DNA of 64,000 nt from an uncultured Neglectibacter sp. (GTDB lineage: Bacteria > Bacillota > Clostridia > Oscillospirales > Acutalibacteraceae): positions 1-64,000 of the forward strand of contig CAMNSA010000007.1 of assembly GCA_946554335.1 (NCBI GenBank), read 5' to 3'. A program made the translations under genes and the position numbers. Positions 26,519 through 37,379 of the stretch are shown here, piece by piece (positions within the stretch are counted from its first letter, which is position 1; each line of letters opens with the position of its first letter). The notes beneath the pieces are model-generated. The model searched no databases, was not told the DNA's origin, and worked only from the letters and a program-made list of their open reading frames with translations.

Positions 26519-26656
26519 TGGTTTCCGAAACGGGAAAGCATTTCTTTAGTCTCGCCCTGCTGTATAGAGCTGTATAGATGGGAAGAAAGACTTGAAATCT
26601 TATCACAGCTACTTTCTTTTGTCCCGCGGAATTGACTTAACGGTTTATCAGCTTGA

Positions 26657-26770
26657 TCCCCTCCACCATGCTTCGCATGGTTCCCCTCCCCTTGTAAACA
26701 AGGGGAGGCAAGGAGGGAAGCAGGGAGAGCCAAGCCCTTTCTAACGGCTAACATCTCAAATCCAACTACT
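26657..26770. repeat. Hairpin element plus TAAC-rich tail
   Basis: A hairpin with CCATGCTTCGCATGG and CCCCTCCCCTTG/CAAGGGGAGG pairs resembles the other dispersed elements; it runs into GAGAGCCAAGCCCTTT and then the AT-rich tail at 26741-26770. The tail supplies the stop codon of the downstream minus-strand flavin-reductase gene. Apart from the terminator, 26519-26656 holds nothing I recognise. Confidence 0.65.
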
Positions 26771-27275
26771 GCCCCTCATGGTAGGACGGGGCGTTCTTTG
26801 GGGTTTTGCCTTTGATCACCGTGCGGTAATAGGCGTAGGTAAGGGGAGGCTCCTCGCTGAGCCGTTCCGCCTGCTCCACCTCTCCGATAAACATCAGATG
26901 GGTGCCTAAGTCCACGGTGTCCATCAGGCGGCAGCTGTAAAAGGCGCAGGCACAGCCGGTGGGATAGGGAATCCCGCTTTGGTCCTTCCCCGTCTCGATC
27001 CCTTCAAATTTGTCAAAGTCCCGTCCGGTGCGAAAGCCGAAGCGCCCGATCTGAAGCAGATCCGCCCGTTGATCCAGGGCCACCGCAGCAAAGCGCTTTG
27101 CCCGCCCGATGAGTTCGGTGGTATAGTTTTCCTTATTCACCGTGACCGCCAACTTCACCGGCTGGGCCGTGACCTGCTGTAGGGTATTGACCACACAGCC
27201 GCTTTTTTCGCCGCCGTGTGCCGCACACACCACATAGAGCCCATAAGTCATTTGATAAAGAGCCTGTTCATCCAT
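26766..27275 (-). CDS. Flavin reductase-like domain protein
   Basis: A 169-residue FMN-binding split-barrel protein of the flavin reductase family (YGLYVVCAAHGGEKSGCVVNTL, LAVTVNKENYTTELI, HLMFIGEVEQAERL). It resembles the first domain of high-molecular-weight rubredoxins and stand-alone NAD(P)H:FMN oxidoreductases of anaerobes. The start MDEQALYQMTYG is the family beginning; the ribosome site is weak and the frame is open 22 codons further. Its stop codon lies in a dispersed repeat tail. Confidence 0.85.
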   Translation of the reverse strand: MDEQALYQMTYGLYVVCAAHGGEKSGCVVNTLQQVTAQPVKLAVTVNKENYTTELIGRAKRFAAVALDQRADLLQIGRFGFRTGRDFDKFEGIETGKDQSGIPYPTGCACAFYSCRLMDTVDLGTHLMFIGEVEQAERLSEEPPLTYAYYRTVIKGKTPKNAPSYHEGQ

Positions 27276-27363
27276 TGTATTTTTCGTCCCTTCCAAAAAT
27301 TTCTTTAAGAAAAGGATACCCCTTTTTTCCTTTTCTATCAAGGGGTACTTTCTCTTGCAGAGG

Positions 27364-30186
27364 CTATTTCAGAAGGGGCTTCAGATATTCGCCGGTATAA
27401 GAGCCCTTCGTCTTTGCTACTTCCTCCGGCGTGCCCTGCGCAATTACGAGGCCGCCCCGGTTGCCTCCCTCCGGCCCCAGGTCGATAATATGATCCGCCG
27501 TTTTAATCAGGTCCAGATTATGCTCGATCACCAGCACCGTGTTCCCGGAGTCCACCAGCCTCTGCAGCACCTCAATGAGCTTGTGCACATCGGCGATATG
27601 CAGGCCCGTGGTGGGCTCGTCCAGTATATAGATGGTCTTTCCGGTAGGCCGCCTGGAAAGCTCTGTGGCAAGCTTCACCCGCTGGGCCTCGCCTCCGGAA
27701 AGGGTGGTGGCAGGCTGTCCGATCTTCACATACCCCAACCCTACATCATAGATGGTCTGAAGCTTTCTTTGCAGCTTCGGAATATCCCGGAAAAATTCCA
27801 GACCCTCCTCCACTGTCATCTCCAGCACATCGTATATATTTTTTCCTTTATACTTCACTTCCAAGGTTTCCCGGTTGTATCGGTGGCCTTTGCACACCTC
27901 GCAGGGCACATAAACGTCCGGCAGAAAGTGCATCTCGATGCAGATAATGCCGTCGCCCTGACAGGCCTCGCACCGGCCGCCCTTTACATTGAAGGAGAAG
28001 CGGGAGGCGTTGAAGCCCCGCAGCTTGGCCTCCTGAGTGCTGGCGAACAGCTCCCGGATATCGGTGAACAGCCCGGTATAGGTGGCAGGGTTGGAGCGGG
28101 GCGTGCGCCCGATGGGCGACTGGTCGATCTGGATCACCTTGTCAAGGTTTTCCAAGCCCCTGACCTCTTGATGCTTTCCCGGATGGGTATGGGCGCGATT
28201 GAGCTCTGAGGCCAGCTTTTTATAGAGGATCTCGTTGACCAGGGAGGATTTTCCGGAGCCGGAGACCCCTGTGACGCACACGAATTCCCCTAAAGGGATC
28301 TTCACATTCACATTTTGCAGGTTGTTCTGAGCTCCCCCGCGCACCTCCAGAAACTTCCCGTTTCCCTTTCTGCGCTTTTTGGGCACCTCCACTTTCTTTT
28401 CTCCGCTCAAATACTGGCCGGTAACAGAGTTTTTGCACTGGATCAACCCCTTGACGGGGCCGGAGTAGATAACGTCCCCGCCATGAATACCCGCGCCGGG
28501 GCCCACATCCACCACATGATCCGCCGCGCGGATGGTGTCCTCGTCGTGCTCCACCACGATCACCGTATTGCCCAGGTCTCTCAGGCGCTTGAGGGTCTCC
28601 AGCAGCTTGTGGTTGTCCCTCTGGTGCAGCCCGATGGAGGGCTCGTCCAGAATATACAGCACGCCCATCAGGGAGGAGCCGATCTGAGTGGCCAAACGGA
28701 TGCGCTGGCTCTCGCCGCCGGAAAGGGTGCCGGAGGCCCGGGAAAGGGTGAGGTATTCCAGGCCCACGCTCTTGAGGAAGCCCAGGCGCGCCTTGATCTC
28801 CTTGAGAATGGGCGCGGCGATGAGCTTTTCCCGGTCCGTGAGAGTCAGGCCTTCCACAAACTCCAGCGCCTCGGTCACGGATTTCCCGCAGAAGGCGGCG
28901 ATATTGATTCCGCCCACGGTGACGGACAGGCTTTCCTTGGAGAGCCTGTCTCCATGGCACTCGTCGCAGGGCACGGCGCTCATATAGGTCTCGATCTCCT
29001 CCTTGATCCAGTTGGAGGAGGTCTCCCGGAAGCGGCGCTCCAGATTGTTGATCACGCCCTCAAACTCCGCCTCATAGGTCCCGCTGCCGTATTCGCTGAC
29101 CCGTTTGAGCTTGATCTTCTCTCCCTTGGTGCCGTATAAAAGGATGTCCACGATCTCCTCCGGAAGCTCGCCGATTGGGGTATCCAGGGAAAAATGGTAG
29201 TGCTCGGCAAGGCCCTTCATATACATGGCGGCAATGGTGCTTCCCTCCATGGCCCAGCCGCTGGCCTTCAGGCCACCTTTATTGATGGAGAGACGCTTAT
29301 CCGGAATGATGAGGGCCGGGTCGATCCTCATAAACACGCCCAGACCCGTACACTTTTTACAGGCTCCGAAGGGATTGTTGAAGGAAAACATCCGGGGAGA
29401 AAGCTCTTCGATGCTCACCCCATGCTCCGGGCAGGCGTAATTCTGGGAAAAGGTGATATCCTCCCCGTCGATCACATTCACCACCACCACACCTCCGGTG
29501 AGGCCGGCGGCCGTCTCGATGGAATCCGCTAAACGGGAGCGGATATCCGGCTTGATGGACAGCCGGTCCACAATGATCTCAATGGTATGCTTCCTGTTTT
29601 TTTCCAGGGAGATATTCTCGTTGAGGTCGTAGATCAGCCCGTCCACTCTGGCCCGCACAAAGCCGCTTTTCCGGGCGGACTCAAACTCCTTCTGGTGCTC
29701 TCCCTTCTTTCCCCGGACCGTGGGGGCCATCACCTGGATCCTGGTCTTTTCCGGCAGGGCAAGGACCTGATCCACGATCTGATCCACCGTCTGCTGCTTA
29801 ATCTCCCTGCCGCAGACGGGGCAGTGGGGAATTCCGATGCGGGCGTACAGCAGACGAAGGTAGTCATAGATCTCCGTCACGGTGCCCACGGTGGAGCGGG
29901 GGTTTTTAGAGGTGGTCTTCTGGTCGATGGAAATGGCGGGGGAAAGCCCGTCGATCATGTCCACATCCGGCTTCTCCATCTGCCCCAAAAACATTCTGGC
30001 ATAGGAGGAAAGGCTTTCCACATATCTCCTCTGCCCCTCGGCATAAATGGTATCAAAGGCAAGTGACGATTTTCCGGACCCGGAAAGGCCGGTCATAACC
30101 ACCAGCTTGTCTCTGGGAATAGTCACATCCACATTTTTCAGATTGTGCTCTCTGGCGCCGTGCACCACTATCTTGTCAAGGCTCAT
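27364..30186 (-). CDS. uvrA: Excinuclease ABC subunit A
   Basis: A 940-residue ATPase of nucleotide excision repair. Two ABC modules carry Walker [13 protein letters not shown] and [12 protein letters not shown] and signatures TLSGGE, with zinc-binding groups [16 protein letters not shown] and [17 protein letters not shown]. It loads UvrB on damaged DNA. I start it at the ATG at 30186 to give [10 protein letters not shown], but the ATG at 30195 is nearly as likely. uvrB lies about 1.2 kb upstream in the same direction, separated by a peptidase and a GrpB-like gene. Confidence 0.95.
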   Translation of the reverse strand: MSLDKIVVHGAREHNLKNVDVTIPRDKLVVMTGLSGSGKSSLAFDTIYAEGQRRYVESLSSYARMFLGQMEKPDVDMIDGLSPAISIDQKTTSKNPRSTVGTVTEIYDYLRLLYARIGIPHCPVCGREIKQQTVDQIVDQVLALPEKTRIQVMAPTVRGKKGEHQKEFESARKSGFVRARVDGLIYDLNENISLEKNRKHTIEIIVDRLSIKPDIRSRLADSIETAAGLTGGVVVVNVIDGEDITFSQNYACPEHGVSIEELSPRMFSFNNPFGACKKCTGLGVFMRIDPALIIPDKRLSINKGGLKASGWAMEGSTIAAMYMKGLAEHYHFSLDTPIGELPEEIVDILLYGTKGEKIKLKRVSEYGSGTYEAEFEGVINNLERRFRETSSNWIKEEIETYMSAVPCDECHGDRLSKESLSVTVGGINIAAFCGKSVTEALEFVEGLTLTDREKLIAAPILKEIKARLGFLKSVGLEYLTLSRASGTLSGGESQRIRLATQIGSSLMGVLYILDEPSIGLHQRDNHKLLETLKRLRDLGNTVIVVEHDEDTIRAADHVVDVGPGAGIHGGDVIYSGPVKGLIQCKNSVTGQYLSGEKKVEVPKKRRKGNGKFLEVRGGAQNNLQNVNVKIPLGEFVCVTGVSGSGKSSLVNEILYKKLASELNRAHTHPGKHQEVRGLENLDKVIQIDQSPIGRTPRSNPATYTGLFTDIRELFASTQEAKLRGFNASRFSFNVKGGRCEACQGDGIICIEMHFLPDVYVPCEVCKGHRYNRETLEVKYKGKNIYDVLEMTVEEGLEFFRDIPKLQRKLQTIYDVGLGYVKIGQPATTLSGGEAQRVKLATELSRRPTGKTIYILDEPTTGLHIADVHKLIEVLQRLVDSGNTVLVIEHNLDLIKTADHIIDLGPEGGNRGGLVIAQGTPEEVAKTKGSYTGEYLKPLLK

Positions 30187-30230
30187 TTTCCCCATCCGCC
30201 CTTTCCATACCTCATGATGATTTTTCCTTT

Positions 30231-30788
30231 TTAAAAACTGCCCGCCGTTCTTTTCCCAAGCTCCGTGTATTTTCCGACAAACTCCGCCTTCTGCCGGGTG
30301 TATTCGTCCCGGTCATGCTCATATTCCTTCCACAGCCGAAGCTTTAAGGCTTCATATTCCTTTGCCGCCTCCGGATGGGTGTTCATGTAATCCCGAAAGT
30401 ACAGCTCATCGTGATCTCCTATAAGCCGTAAATGCAGGTGAAATACCTTCTCCGCAAAACCGTGCTCCGTATAGCCCTTGTTGAAGGAGACCCTTTCACC
30501 GCTGTCTGACATCAGAATATATCCCCGTTCCACCAGCGCCGCTTTCGCCAAAGAAAACGCGGCTTGATCCGGCGCTTCGATCAAAATATCCACGATGGGC
30601 TTGGCCCAGATTCCCTCTATAGCCGTGCTGCCGATATGACTTACCCGGCTTTTCGAAGGGAGAAGCTGTAAAAGCATCTCTTTTTCTTCCTGAAACCACT
30701 GGACCCAGCATTCCCGGTGCTCCGTCAGGAAAATGGGAAACAGCTCCCATAACTCCTCAAGACTCATCTCTGATAACTTTTTCCCCAT
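30231..30788 (-). CDS. GrpB-family protein (UPF0157)
   Basis: A 185-residue protein of the GrpB/UPF0157 group, which has a nucleotidyltransferase-like fold. The core is [22 protein letters not shown], the pattern GS-x-D-x-D-like of the superfamily, followed by [24 protein letters not shown] typical of GrpB. The substrate is unknown in general; some family members are thought to modify small molecules or tRNA-like targets. It lies between the S51 peptidase gene and uvrA. Confidence 0.85.
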   Translation of the reverse strand: MGKKLSEMSLEELWELFPIFLTEHRECWVQWFQEEKEMLLQLLPSKSRVSHIGSTAIEGIWAKPIVDILIEAPDQAAFSLAKAALVERGYILMSDSGERVSFNKGYTEHGFAEKVFHLHLRLIGDHDELYFRDYMNTHPEAAKEYEALKLRLWKEYEHDRDEYTRQKAEFVGKYTELGKRTAGSF

Positions 30789-30833
30789 AGCATTGTCTTC
30801 CCTACACTTTCCCGTTCATTTCCGCCGCTTCTC

Positions 30834-31379
30834 TTATTCGATGATCTCCATCTTCCCGTCCGTAATCTTCACCGCTTGAAAATTGGTGAGATACACTGTA
30901 TCCTCCGGCAGCTTTCCCGCCGCTGAGCCCTTTTCGCAATGAACCTCCAGCCGTCTGGGCAGATACCCCAGATTGTCCTTGAGATTTTGGGCGGCAATGA
31001 TACTGCCTGCGCTGACGCCGACATACAAAAGCCCGTTTTCCAGCCCCTTCTCCAAAACCGGGGGAAACCCGGAGGCAAGCACCCGCTCTAACAGATATTC
31101 TGTGGTCCCGCCGCAGAAATACACGGCGTCGTATCCGGAAAGCTCCTCAAAGTCCATGGGACGGTCCAGGTCATAGGTGACAATATTCTCTTCCGAAAAG
31201 CCGATCCCGGTAAGGTCCCCAAAGCATTTTGGCAGCACGGACTTTGCCTCCTCATCAATGGCGGCAGTGGGGATAAAAAGGGCTTTCGCCTGTTTGGGAT
31301 CCTTCCCCAAAAGCTCCAGAAAAGCCTTTTGGATCTCAGGGGTAGCAAGCCCTGTGCTGGTCAATAAAAACTTTTTCAT
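30834..31379 (-). CDS. Peptidase S51 (dipeptidase E-like) family protein
   Basis: A 181-residue class I glutamine-amidotransferase-fold protein like peptidase E. The nucleophile elbow is [10 protein letters not shown] near residue 120, preceded by [14 protein letters not shown]. Peptidase E cleaves Asp-containing dipeptides; members of the group also include cyanophycinase. The ATG has an AAGGAG site and overlaps the uvrB stop by 4 bp, so it is coupled to uvrB. It is shorter than typical PepE (about 230 residues) and may lack the terminal parts. Confidence 0.82.
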   Translation of the reverse strand: MKKFLLTSTGLATPEIQKAFLELLGKDPKQAKALFIPTAAIDEEAKSVLPKCFGDLTGIGFSEENIVTYDLDRPMDFEELSGYDAVYFCGGTTEYLLERVLASGFPPVLEKGLENGLLYVGVSAGSIIAAQNLKDNLGYLPRRLEVHCEKGSAAGKLPEDTVYLTNFQAVKITDGKMEIIE

Positions 31380-33376
31380 CGTCTGCTCCTTCCTTTCGGC
31401 AGCGGGGCTCTTCCCGCGCCGCCTTCCTCCAATTCCTTGATCTTGTCTCTCAGGTAAGCGGCATGCTCGAATTCCAGAAGCTTTGCCGCCGCCTTCATCT
31501 CCTTCTTGTACTGCTCGATCAGTTGGACCCGCTCGGCAGGAGTATAATGCTTCTTTTTCTTTCCGTTTCCGCCGTCCTCCTTATGAGTGGAGATCTCCAG
31601 GATTTCCGCCACATCCTTTGTGATGGTCTTGGGCGTGATCCCGTGAGCGGCGTTATACTTCTCCTGGATCTCCCGGCGGCGTTCCGTCTCCGTGATGGCA
31701 TATTCCATAGAAGGGGTCACTTCATCTGCGTACATGATCACCTGGCCCTCCGCATTTCTGGCAGCCCGTCCGATGGTCTGGATCAAGCTGCGCCCGCTTC
31801 TCAAAAAGCCCTCCTTGTCCGCGTCCAGAATCGCCACCAGAGAGACCTCCGGAATATCCAGGCCCTCTCGCAATAGGTTGATGCCCACCAGCACATCGAA
31901 TTCTCCCAGGCGCAGGTCCCGGATGATCTCCATGCGCTCCACCGTGTCAATATCGTGGTGCATATACCGGACCCGGATGCCGTACCCCTCCAAAAATCCG
32001 GTGAGGTCTTCCGCCATCTTCTTGGTGAGAGTGGTGACCAGCACCCGCTCCCTCTTCTCCACCCGCAGGTTGATTTCACTGATCAGGTCATCGATCTGCC
32101 CGTCGGTGGGCTTCACGGTGATCTTCGGGTCTAACAGCCCGGTGGGTCGGATGACCTGCTCCACCACCTGGGCGGATTTCTGAAGCTCCAGATCCCCCGG
32201 CGTGGCGCTGACGAAGACCGCCTGATTCACATGGGAATAGAACTCGTCGAAATTCAAAGGCCGGTTATCAAAGGCGGAGGGCAGGCGGAAGCCATATTCC
32301 ACCAGCATCTCCTTTCTGGCCCGGTCCCCGGCGTACATACCCCGCACCTGGGGCAAAGTCACATGAGACTCATCCACAAACAGAAGATAATCCTCCGGAA
32401 AATAGTCCAATAAGGTAAAGGGGGCGCTTCCCGGCTCCCGGCGGGACATGACCCGGGAATAGTTCTCGATCCCCTTGCAGAAGCCGATCTCGGAAAGCAT
32501 TTCCATATCGTACCGGGTGCGCTGCTCGATGCGCTGGGCCTCGATCAGCTTTCCCTGGGACTCAAAGAACCGAACCCGCTCCTTCATCTCGTCGTTGATG
32601 TCCGCGATGGCCTCCTCCATCTTCTCCTTGGGGACAATATAATGGGAGGCAGGATAAATGGCGATGTGCCTGAGCTCTGAGACCACTTCTCCCGTCAGGG
32701 GGTGAAACTCCCGGATACGGTCGATCTCGTCGCCGAAAAACTCGATACGCACCGCCCGATCCGTCGCCTCTGCCGGGAAAACCTCCACCACATCTCCCCG
32801 CACCCGGAATTTGTTTCGGGTGAAATTCACATCGTTGCGCTCATATTGCAGCTCCACCAGTTTTTTCAGAAGCTCGTCCCGATCCTTCTCCATGCCGGGG
32901 CGCAGGGAGATGACCATGGTGCGGTAATCGATAGGGCTGCCCAAGCTGTAAATGCAGGAGACAGAGGCCACGATGATCACATCTCTGCGCTCGGAAAGGG
33001 CGCTGGTAGCGCTGTGGCGCAGCTTGTCGATTTCGTCGTTGATAGAGGAATCCTTTTCAATATAGGTATCGGTCTGGGCGATATACGCCTCCGGCTGATA
33101 ATAATCGTAATAGGACACAAAGTACTCCACCGCGTTTTCCGGGAAAAATTCCCGGAATTCCGAGCAGAGCTGGGCGGCCAGAGTCTTGTTGTGGGCCAAT
33201 ACCAGAGTAGGGCGGTTCAGCTGAGCGATGACGTTCGCCATGGTAAAGGTTTTGCCCGAGCCGGTAACGCCCAAAAGCGTCTGCTCCTTCATGCCGCTTT
33301 GCAGGCCCTGGGTCAGCTGCCGGATGGCCTCCGGCTGGTCTCCGGTAGGAGTAAACCTGGAAGAAAGCTTAAAGTC
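31376..33376 (-). CDS. uvrB: Excinuclease ABC subunit B
   Basis: A 666-residue helicase-like damage verifier. Walker A is [11 protein letters not shown], the beta hairpin region is [11 protein letters not shown], motif II is DESH, motif VI region [11 protein letters not shown], and the C-terminal UVR domain ([21 protein letters not shown]) binds UvrC. The start ATG with GGGAGGA gives the usual [19 protein letters not shown]. It overlaps the radC end by 8 bp and the S51 gene start by 4 bp. Confidence 0.97.
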   Translation of the reverse strand, partial: DFKLSSRFTPTGDQPEAIRQLTQGLQSGMKEQTLLGVTGSGKTFTMANVIAQLNRPTLVLAHNKTLAAQLCSEFREFFPENAVEYFVSYYDYYQPEAYIAQTDTYIEKDSSINDEIDKLRHSATSALSERRDVIIVASVSCIYSLGSPIDYRTMVISLRPGMEKDRDELLKKLVELQYERNDVNFTRNKFRVRGDVVEVFPAEATDRAVRIEFFGDEIDRIREFHPLTGEVVSELRHIAIYPASHYIVPKEKMEEAIADINDEMKERVRFFESQGKLIEAQRIEQRTRYDMEMLSEIGFCKGIENYSRVMSRREPGSAPFTLLDYFPEDYLLFVDESHVTLPQVRGMYAGDRARKEMLVEYGFRLPSAFDNRPLNFDEFYSHVNQAVFVSATPGDLELQKSAQVVEQVIRPTGLLDPKITVKPTDGQIDDLISEINLRVEKRERVLVTTLTKKMAEDLTGFLEGYGIRVRYMHHDIDTVERMEIIRDLRLGEFDVLVGINLLREGLDIPEVSLVAILDADKEGFLRSGRSLIQTIGRAARNAEGQVIMYADEVTPSMEYAITETERRREIQEKYNAAHGITPKTITKDVAEILEISTHKEDGGNGKKKKHYTPAERVQLIEQYKKEMKAAAKLLEFEHAAYLRDKIKELEEGGAGRAPLPKGRSRR

Positions 33377-34142
33377 CATTCTGATCCTCCCTCTGCTTTT
33401 GCAGCGCCTGCTCCAGCTCACGCGCATCTTTCAGTTCTTCTTCGATCATCTGGCTGTTTTTCTCCCGCTCCACGGCGAGGATTCCGCTTTTTCGAAACGA
33501 GTAAAAATCATTGCCGCCGAAAATGATATGATCCTGCAATCGGGCGTCAATGCTGCGCAGCGCCATTTCGATCTGCCTGGTAGCGGTAATGTCGTTGCGG
33601 GAGGGGAATACGGAATCGCTGGGGTGATTGTGCGCCAGAAAGCAGCTGTAGGCCCCATAGTTGATGCACAGCTCCAAAAGCCTTCGGATATAGATGGGCA
33701 CCGCTGTTACGGAGCCCTCCACCACAATGCCGTGATACAGCACCTGGCCTCTGGCGTTGAGCAGGAGCACTGCCATCGCCTCCGCCTTTCTTCCCAGAAA
33801 CTGAGGCCGCATTACCTCGCAGGCGGAAGCGGTGTCGAACACCCGCCGCAGAGAGTCTGCCCGATCCTCCAGGTAGGCCCTGGAAAGATCGACCGTCAGC
33901 TTTAACAGGCGGGCCGCCTCAGAAGAGGCCCCCGCTTTTCTCAACTCCTCCTCCGGGGCAAAAAAGATCCCCCGGAAAGAGCCGAAATAGGACAGCAGCA
34001 GGGAGAGCTGTCTCCTGGCTTCCTCCGGCGGACACAGGCAGGAGAAAAGCTCAAAGATCAGCTCCCTGCGCCGCTCTTCCCCCTCCGGGACAGTGAGCAG
34101 ATGAAGCTTTCCTTCACTGGAAAAAGGCTCTGTTGTTTTCAC
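33369..34142 (-). CDS. radC: RadC-type JAB metalloprotease-fold protein
   Basis: A 257-residue RadC protein. The N-terminal half is a helix-hairpin-helix-like region ([20 protein letters not shown]). The C-terminal JAB1/MPN+ domain has the zinc motif [14 protein letters not shown] with the upstream Glu in VEGSVTAV. Despite the name, a role in repair is not established. I chose the GTG at 34142, preceded by AAGGAGGGG, over the upstream ATG with no such site. It overlaps uvrB by 8 bp. Confidence 0.9.
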   Translation of the reverse strand: MKTTEPFSSEGKLHLLTVPEGEERRRELIFELFSCLCPPEEARRQLSLLLSYFGSFRGIFFAPEEELRKAGASSEAARLLKLTVDLSRAYLEDRADSLRRVFDTASACEVMRPQFLGRKAEAMAVLLLNARGQVLYHGIVVEGSVTAVPIYIRRLLELCINYGAYSCFLAHNHPSDSVFPSRNDITATRQIEMALRSIDARLQDHIIFGGNDFYSFRKSGILAVEREKNSQMIEEELKDARELEQALQKQREDQNGL

Positions 34143-34566
34143 AGGGTTCCCCTCCTTTTCTCCGGGACTGCAAAGCGGCCCAGTTTTCTCTTTGAAACCG
34201 GCGTCTCTGTCCAAAAAGCACCTTTTCTGCGGGAACGGACCAGGCCGTAAAAGGCCCTGGATATTCGCTGTTTCCAAAGCTCCTCTGTATCATATCAAAC
34301 ATTTGTTCTTGTGTCAATGAGTCCTTTTGCTGAACTTGTGAGGGAAGAAAAAACTTTCTCTTTTTCCAAAAATTTTTTGCTTTTCCTCTTTTCGGAATAT
34401 GGAACATCTGGTATAATGAGGTAAGCTTATCCACAATACGAAGTGTTTTTCGGTGTATCGGAATTTATCACCCGTCCTTCGACAGCAAAAAGGGACAGGA
34501 TCGCCTGTTTCTTTCTGCTATGCTGGAAAGGCCAAAAAGAGTATGTCAGAGGAGCGCGAACCGTTC

Positions 34567-36489
34567 ATGAAACCATCACCCCACCGCCGCAAGGTTGAAA
34601 AAAGTGTTTCGAGAGGAAGACTTTCTTCCCGGAAAAAAATATTCTTCCGAGGAAAGGTCCTCATTCTTTCGGCTCTGTTGACCCTTTCCTGCCTCTCTCC
34701 CGCCGCTTTGGGAGAGGAGCCGTCTTCTTCCCTTTCGGAGGAAGAATCGGTTCTCCTTTCCTCTGAGCCGGAGGAGCCGCGGGAGCCGGAAGTCTCTCTT
34801 TCCCCGGAAGAGTCCGATCCGGAAGGATCCATCCAGGAGGAACCGAAGGAGTCTTCTTTGGAAGAGCCCTCCGCAGAATCCGGCCTCGCCTCTCAAAAGG
34901 AGAAGGAGGGAAAAACCTTCACCGTCACCTTCGACATGGGCGCGTTGGGAAAAAAGGTCTATCTGGTGCCGGAAGGAAGGCGCCTTACTCAGATGCCGGA
35001 AGACCCTTCTCTTCCCTGCGCGGTCTTTCTGGGCTGGTATGACAGTGATGGGGCGCCTGTCGCGCCGGACAGTCTGCCCATCACGGAGGATACCACCTTT
35101 TGGGCCCGCTTTTCCCGAAGCCTTTCCGACCTGCTGAACACCCGGGACCATATCGCCTATATCGGCGGCTATGAAAACGGCATGTTCAAGCCTCAGAAAA
35201 GCATCACCCGGGCGGAAGCGGCAAAAATGTTCTACGCCGTGCTGCTCAGCCAGAGCTGGGAGACAAGGGAGTTTTCCGATGTGCCTCAGGGGAAATGGTA
35301 CACAGAGCCCGTGGGCGCCGCCGCCTATCTGGGAGTAGTCTCCGGCTATCCGGACGGCACCTTCCGGGCGAACAAGCGCATCACCCGGGCGGAATTCGTA
35401 AAGATCGCGGTGAGCTTTGACACCCTGGAGGAGGCCAGCGTCTCCTTTACCGACGTGAAGAAGGATTCCTGGGCTTATCCCTATATTGCCACCGCCTACC
35501 AGAAGGGCTGGATCACCGGCTTTGAGGACGGCACCTTCCGTCCCAACGACCCCATCACCAGAGCCCAGGCCGTCACCATTCTCAACAAGATGCTGGGGCG
35601 TTCTCCGGACGAACATATCAAGGAATGGGAGCTGGTCAAAAATTTCTATGATGTGTTCCCCGGCCACTGGGCCTATGGGCAGATTGAGGAGGCGGCCACA
35701 CCCCATTCTTATTATACCACAGGCGAAGGAGAGGTCTGGACCGGTTTTGAGGAGGACCATTCCCTGGTGGATCACTCCCGCTGGATCATCGACGGCAGCG
35801 ACCATTATTATTTGGACGCCGAAACCAGAAAATTCCTTCGGGGGAAACAAACGATCGATGGCGTTACCTATCTGCTGGACGATTCCACCGGGAAAGCCGT
35901 CACCGGTTTTCGCAAGGTGGGCTCCTGGAGAAGATACTATAAGAATGGCCTGATGGTGGACGATATTTCCGATCTGGGCGTCACAAAAGGGCCCTACTTC
36001 ATCAAGGTGTATAAGCCCTCCAACTATCTCATCATCTTTGCAAAGGACGAAAGCGGCTCTTACAACACTCCTGTCACGGCCATGCGGGTTTCCTGCGGAT
36101 ACGGGACTCCCACCGGCACCTACTACACGCCTGACCGCTACCGGTGGCTGCAGATGATCGGCGACACCTGGGCCCAGTGGTGTACTCAGATCCAGGGGAA
36201 CTACCTCTTCCATTCGGTACCCAACTGGACCTACAACAACTTTGACCTGGAGGTGGACGAGTACAATCATCTGGGCGAGACCCGGTCCTTAGGCTGTATC
36301 CGACTGAACTGCCGCAACGCCAAATGGATCTTCGACAACTGCGCGCTGGGCACCAAGGTGCACATCACCGAGGGCGAAACCAGCGGGCCGCTGAAAAAGC
36401 CAGCAGGGATCACCATTCCCGCCTGGCACACCTGGGATCCTACCGATCCCACCGCATCCTACCGCTGCAAGCAGCTGGGCTGTCATTGA
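34567..36489 (+). CDS. SLH-anchored L,D-transpeptidase
   Basis: A 640-residue surface protein. A basic N-terminus and hydrophobic segment (about residues 30-48) form a signal/anchor, then come a Ser/Glu-rich linker, an InlB/Flg_new-like beta repeat (VTFDMGALGKKVYL to TTFWARF), three SLH domains (about 190-370), a short cell-wall-binding-like part, and a YkuD L,D-transpeptidase domain (about 475-604) with LFHSVP and the catalytic SLGCIRLNCRNA motif. It should crosslink peptidoglycan by 3-3 bonds or attach proteins. The start is uncertain: ATG 34543 is also possible. SLH plus YkuD in one chain positions the enzyme at the wall polymer. Confidence 0.88.
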   Translation: MKPSPHRRKVEKSVSRGRLSSRKKIFFRGKVLILSALLTLSCLSPAALGEEPSSSLSEEESVLLSSEPEEPREPEVSLSPEESDPEGSIQEEPKESSLEEPSAESGLASQKEKEGKTFTVTFDMGALGKKVYLVPEGRRLTQMPEDPSLPCAVFLGWYDSDGAPVAPDSLPITEDTTFWARFSRSLSDLLNTRDHIAYIGGYENGMFKPQKSITRAEAAKMFYAVLLSQSWETREFSDVPQGKWYTEPVGAAAYLGVVSGYPDGTFRANKRITRAEFVKIAVSFDTLEEASVSFTDVKKDSWAYPYIATAYQKGWITGFEDGTFRPNDPITRAQAVTILNKMLGRSPDEHIKEWELVKNFYDVFPGHWAYGQIEEAATPHSYYTTGEGEVWTGFEEDHSLVDHSRWIIDGSDHYYLDAETRKFLRGKQTIDGVTYLLDDSTGKAVTGFRKVGSWRRYYKNGLMVDDISDLGVTKGPYFIKVYKPSNYLIIFAKDESGSYNTPVTAMRVSCGYGTPTGTYYTPDRYRWLQMIGDTWAQWCTQIQGNYLFHSVPNWTYNNFDLEVDEYNHLGETRSLGCIRLNCRNAKWIFDNCALGTKVHITEGETSGPLKKPAGITIPAWHTWDPTDPTASYRCKQLGCH

Positions 36490-36513
36490 CAGGAAAAAGA
36501 TAAAGATACAACT

Positions 36514-36549
36514 GGCAGGGCAAACCAAAATGGTTTGCCCTGCCGTTTT
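36514..36549 (+). terminator. Terminator of the L,D-transpeptidase gene
   Basis: A 14-bp stem (GGCAGGGCAAACCA with its complement) and a 3-nt loop are followed by GTTTTATC. It lies 24 bp past the stop. Confidence 0.88.
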
Positions 36550-36604
36550 ATCTCGTTTCATCCCTCAAGAAAACGCTTCTCAAAAAGGGCAAGGCTGTCA
36601 AACA

Positions 36605-37255
36605 CTACTTTACAGCTTTGATCACAGCGGTAGCGCTCCATTCAGCGAGCAGCTCTACAGCAGGAAATCCCGATTCGCGAAAGGCCTCTATCTCATGCGC
36701 CTTTGTAAGCGGCGTATCGTAATGATAAAACTCGTTGTCAGAGATCCCCTGCTCGGATTTCAACCGCGCTAATCCCTGTCTGTAAAAATACTCCTGCTCC
36801 TCTGTCTGCGCAAAATAATCTGTTAAAATCATGTATCCGCCCGGCTTCAGCGCCTGATATGCTTTTTGGTAGAGAAAGATTTTTTCCTCTTTGGTAAAAT
36901 GGTGCAGCGATTCCACTGAAACAACAGCGTCATAGCATTTTTCTCCGAAAGGAATATCAAAATAGGAACCACAGATTGCTGTAAGGCTTTTTTCCGGGAA
37001 CTTCTGTTTCAATACCTCAAGCATGTCCTCCGCAAGATCAATTCCTGTTACCTGCGCCGTAGGATTTGATTCAAAATAAAATCCTAGCTCCAGACCTGTT
37101 CCGCACCCCAGATCCAGTACCTGTGCATGATCCTGCACCGGCAGGCAGGAAGCCGTATAGCGGTAAAATTCCTGCGCGCCGTCTATGGTAGTCAACTGAT
37201 GCTCTTCATACCCTATGACTCTCCTGTTAAAAAACTCATTCATTTTCTCCAGCAT
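36605..37255 (-). CDS. Class I SAM-dependent methyltransferase
   Basis: A 216-residue methyltransferase. Motif I is VLDLGCGTGLELG, motif II VTGIDLAEDMLEVLK, and the post-motif region DAVVSVESLHHF follows. The C-terminal part PGGYMILTDYFAQTEEQEYF is typical of small-molecule or quinone-type methyltransferases. The substrate cannot be named. The chosen ATG (MLEKMNEFFNRR) is preceded by GGGAGA; the open frame extends 21 codons upstream. Confidence 0.85.
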   Translation of the reverse strand: MLEKMNEFFNRRVIGYEEHQLTTIDGAQEFYRYTASCLPVQDHAQVLDLGCGTGLELGFYFESNPTAQVTGIDLAEDMLEVLKQKFPEKSLTAICGSYFDIPFGEKCYDAVVSVESLHHFTKEEKIFLYQKAYQALKPGGYMILTDYFAQTEEQEYFYRQGLARLKSEQGISDNEFYHYDTPLTKAHEIEAFRESGFPAVELLAEWSATAVIKAVK

Positions 37256-37379
37256 AGATATCAATCTCCCATAAGCTTTATTTTTCCTGATAGATCCGGG
37301 CTCATGCCTGTGAAACAACGATGCTTTCCAACAAGCTTCACTTTCTATCAGGTATTTTCCGAAGGCTTTTTATTCTGCC

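Noticed and set aside
34576-36270. 564-codon minus-strand frame over the L,D-transpeptidase gene
   Set aside because: It is antisense to a gene with clear domains and catalytic residues; no family resemblance.
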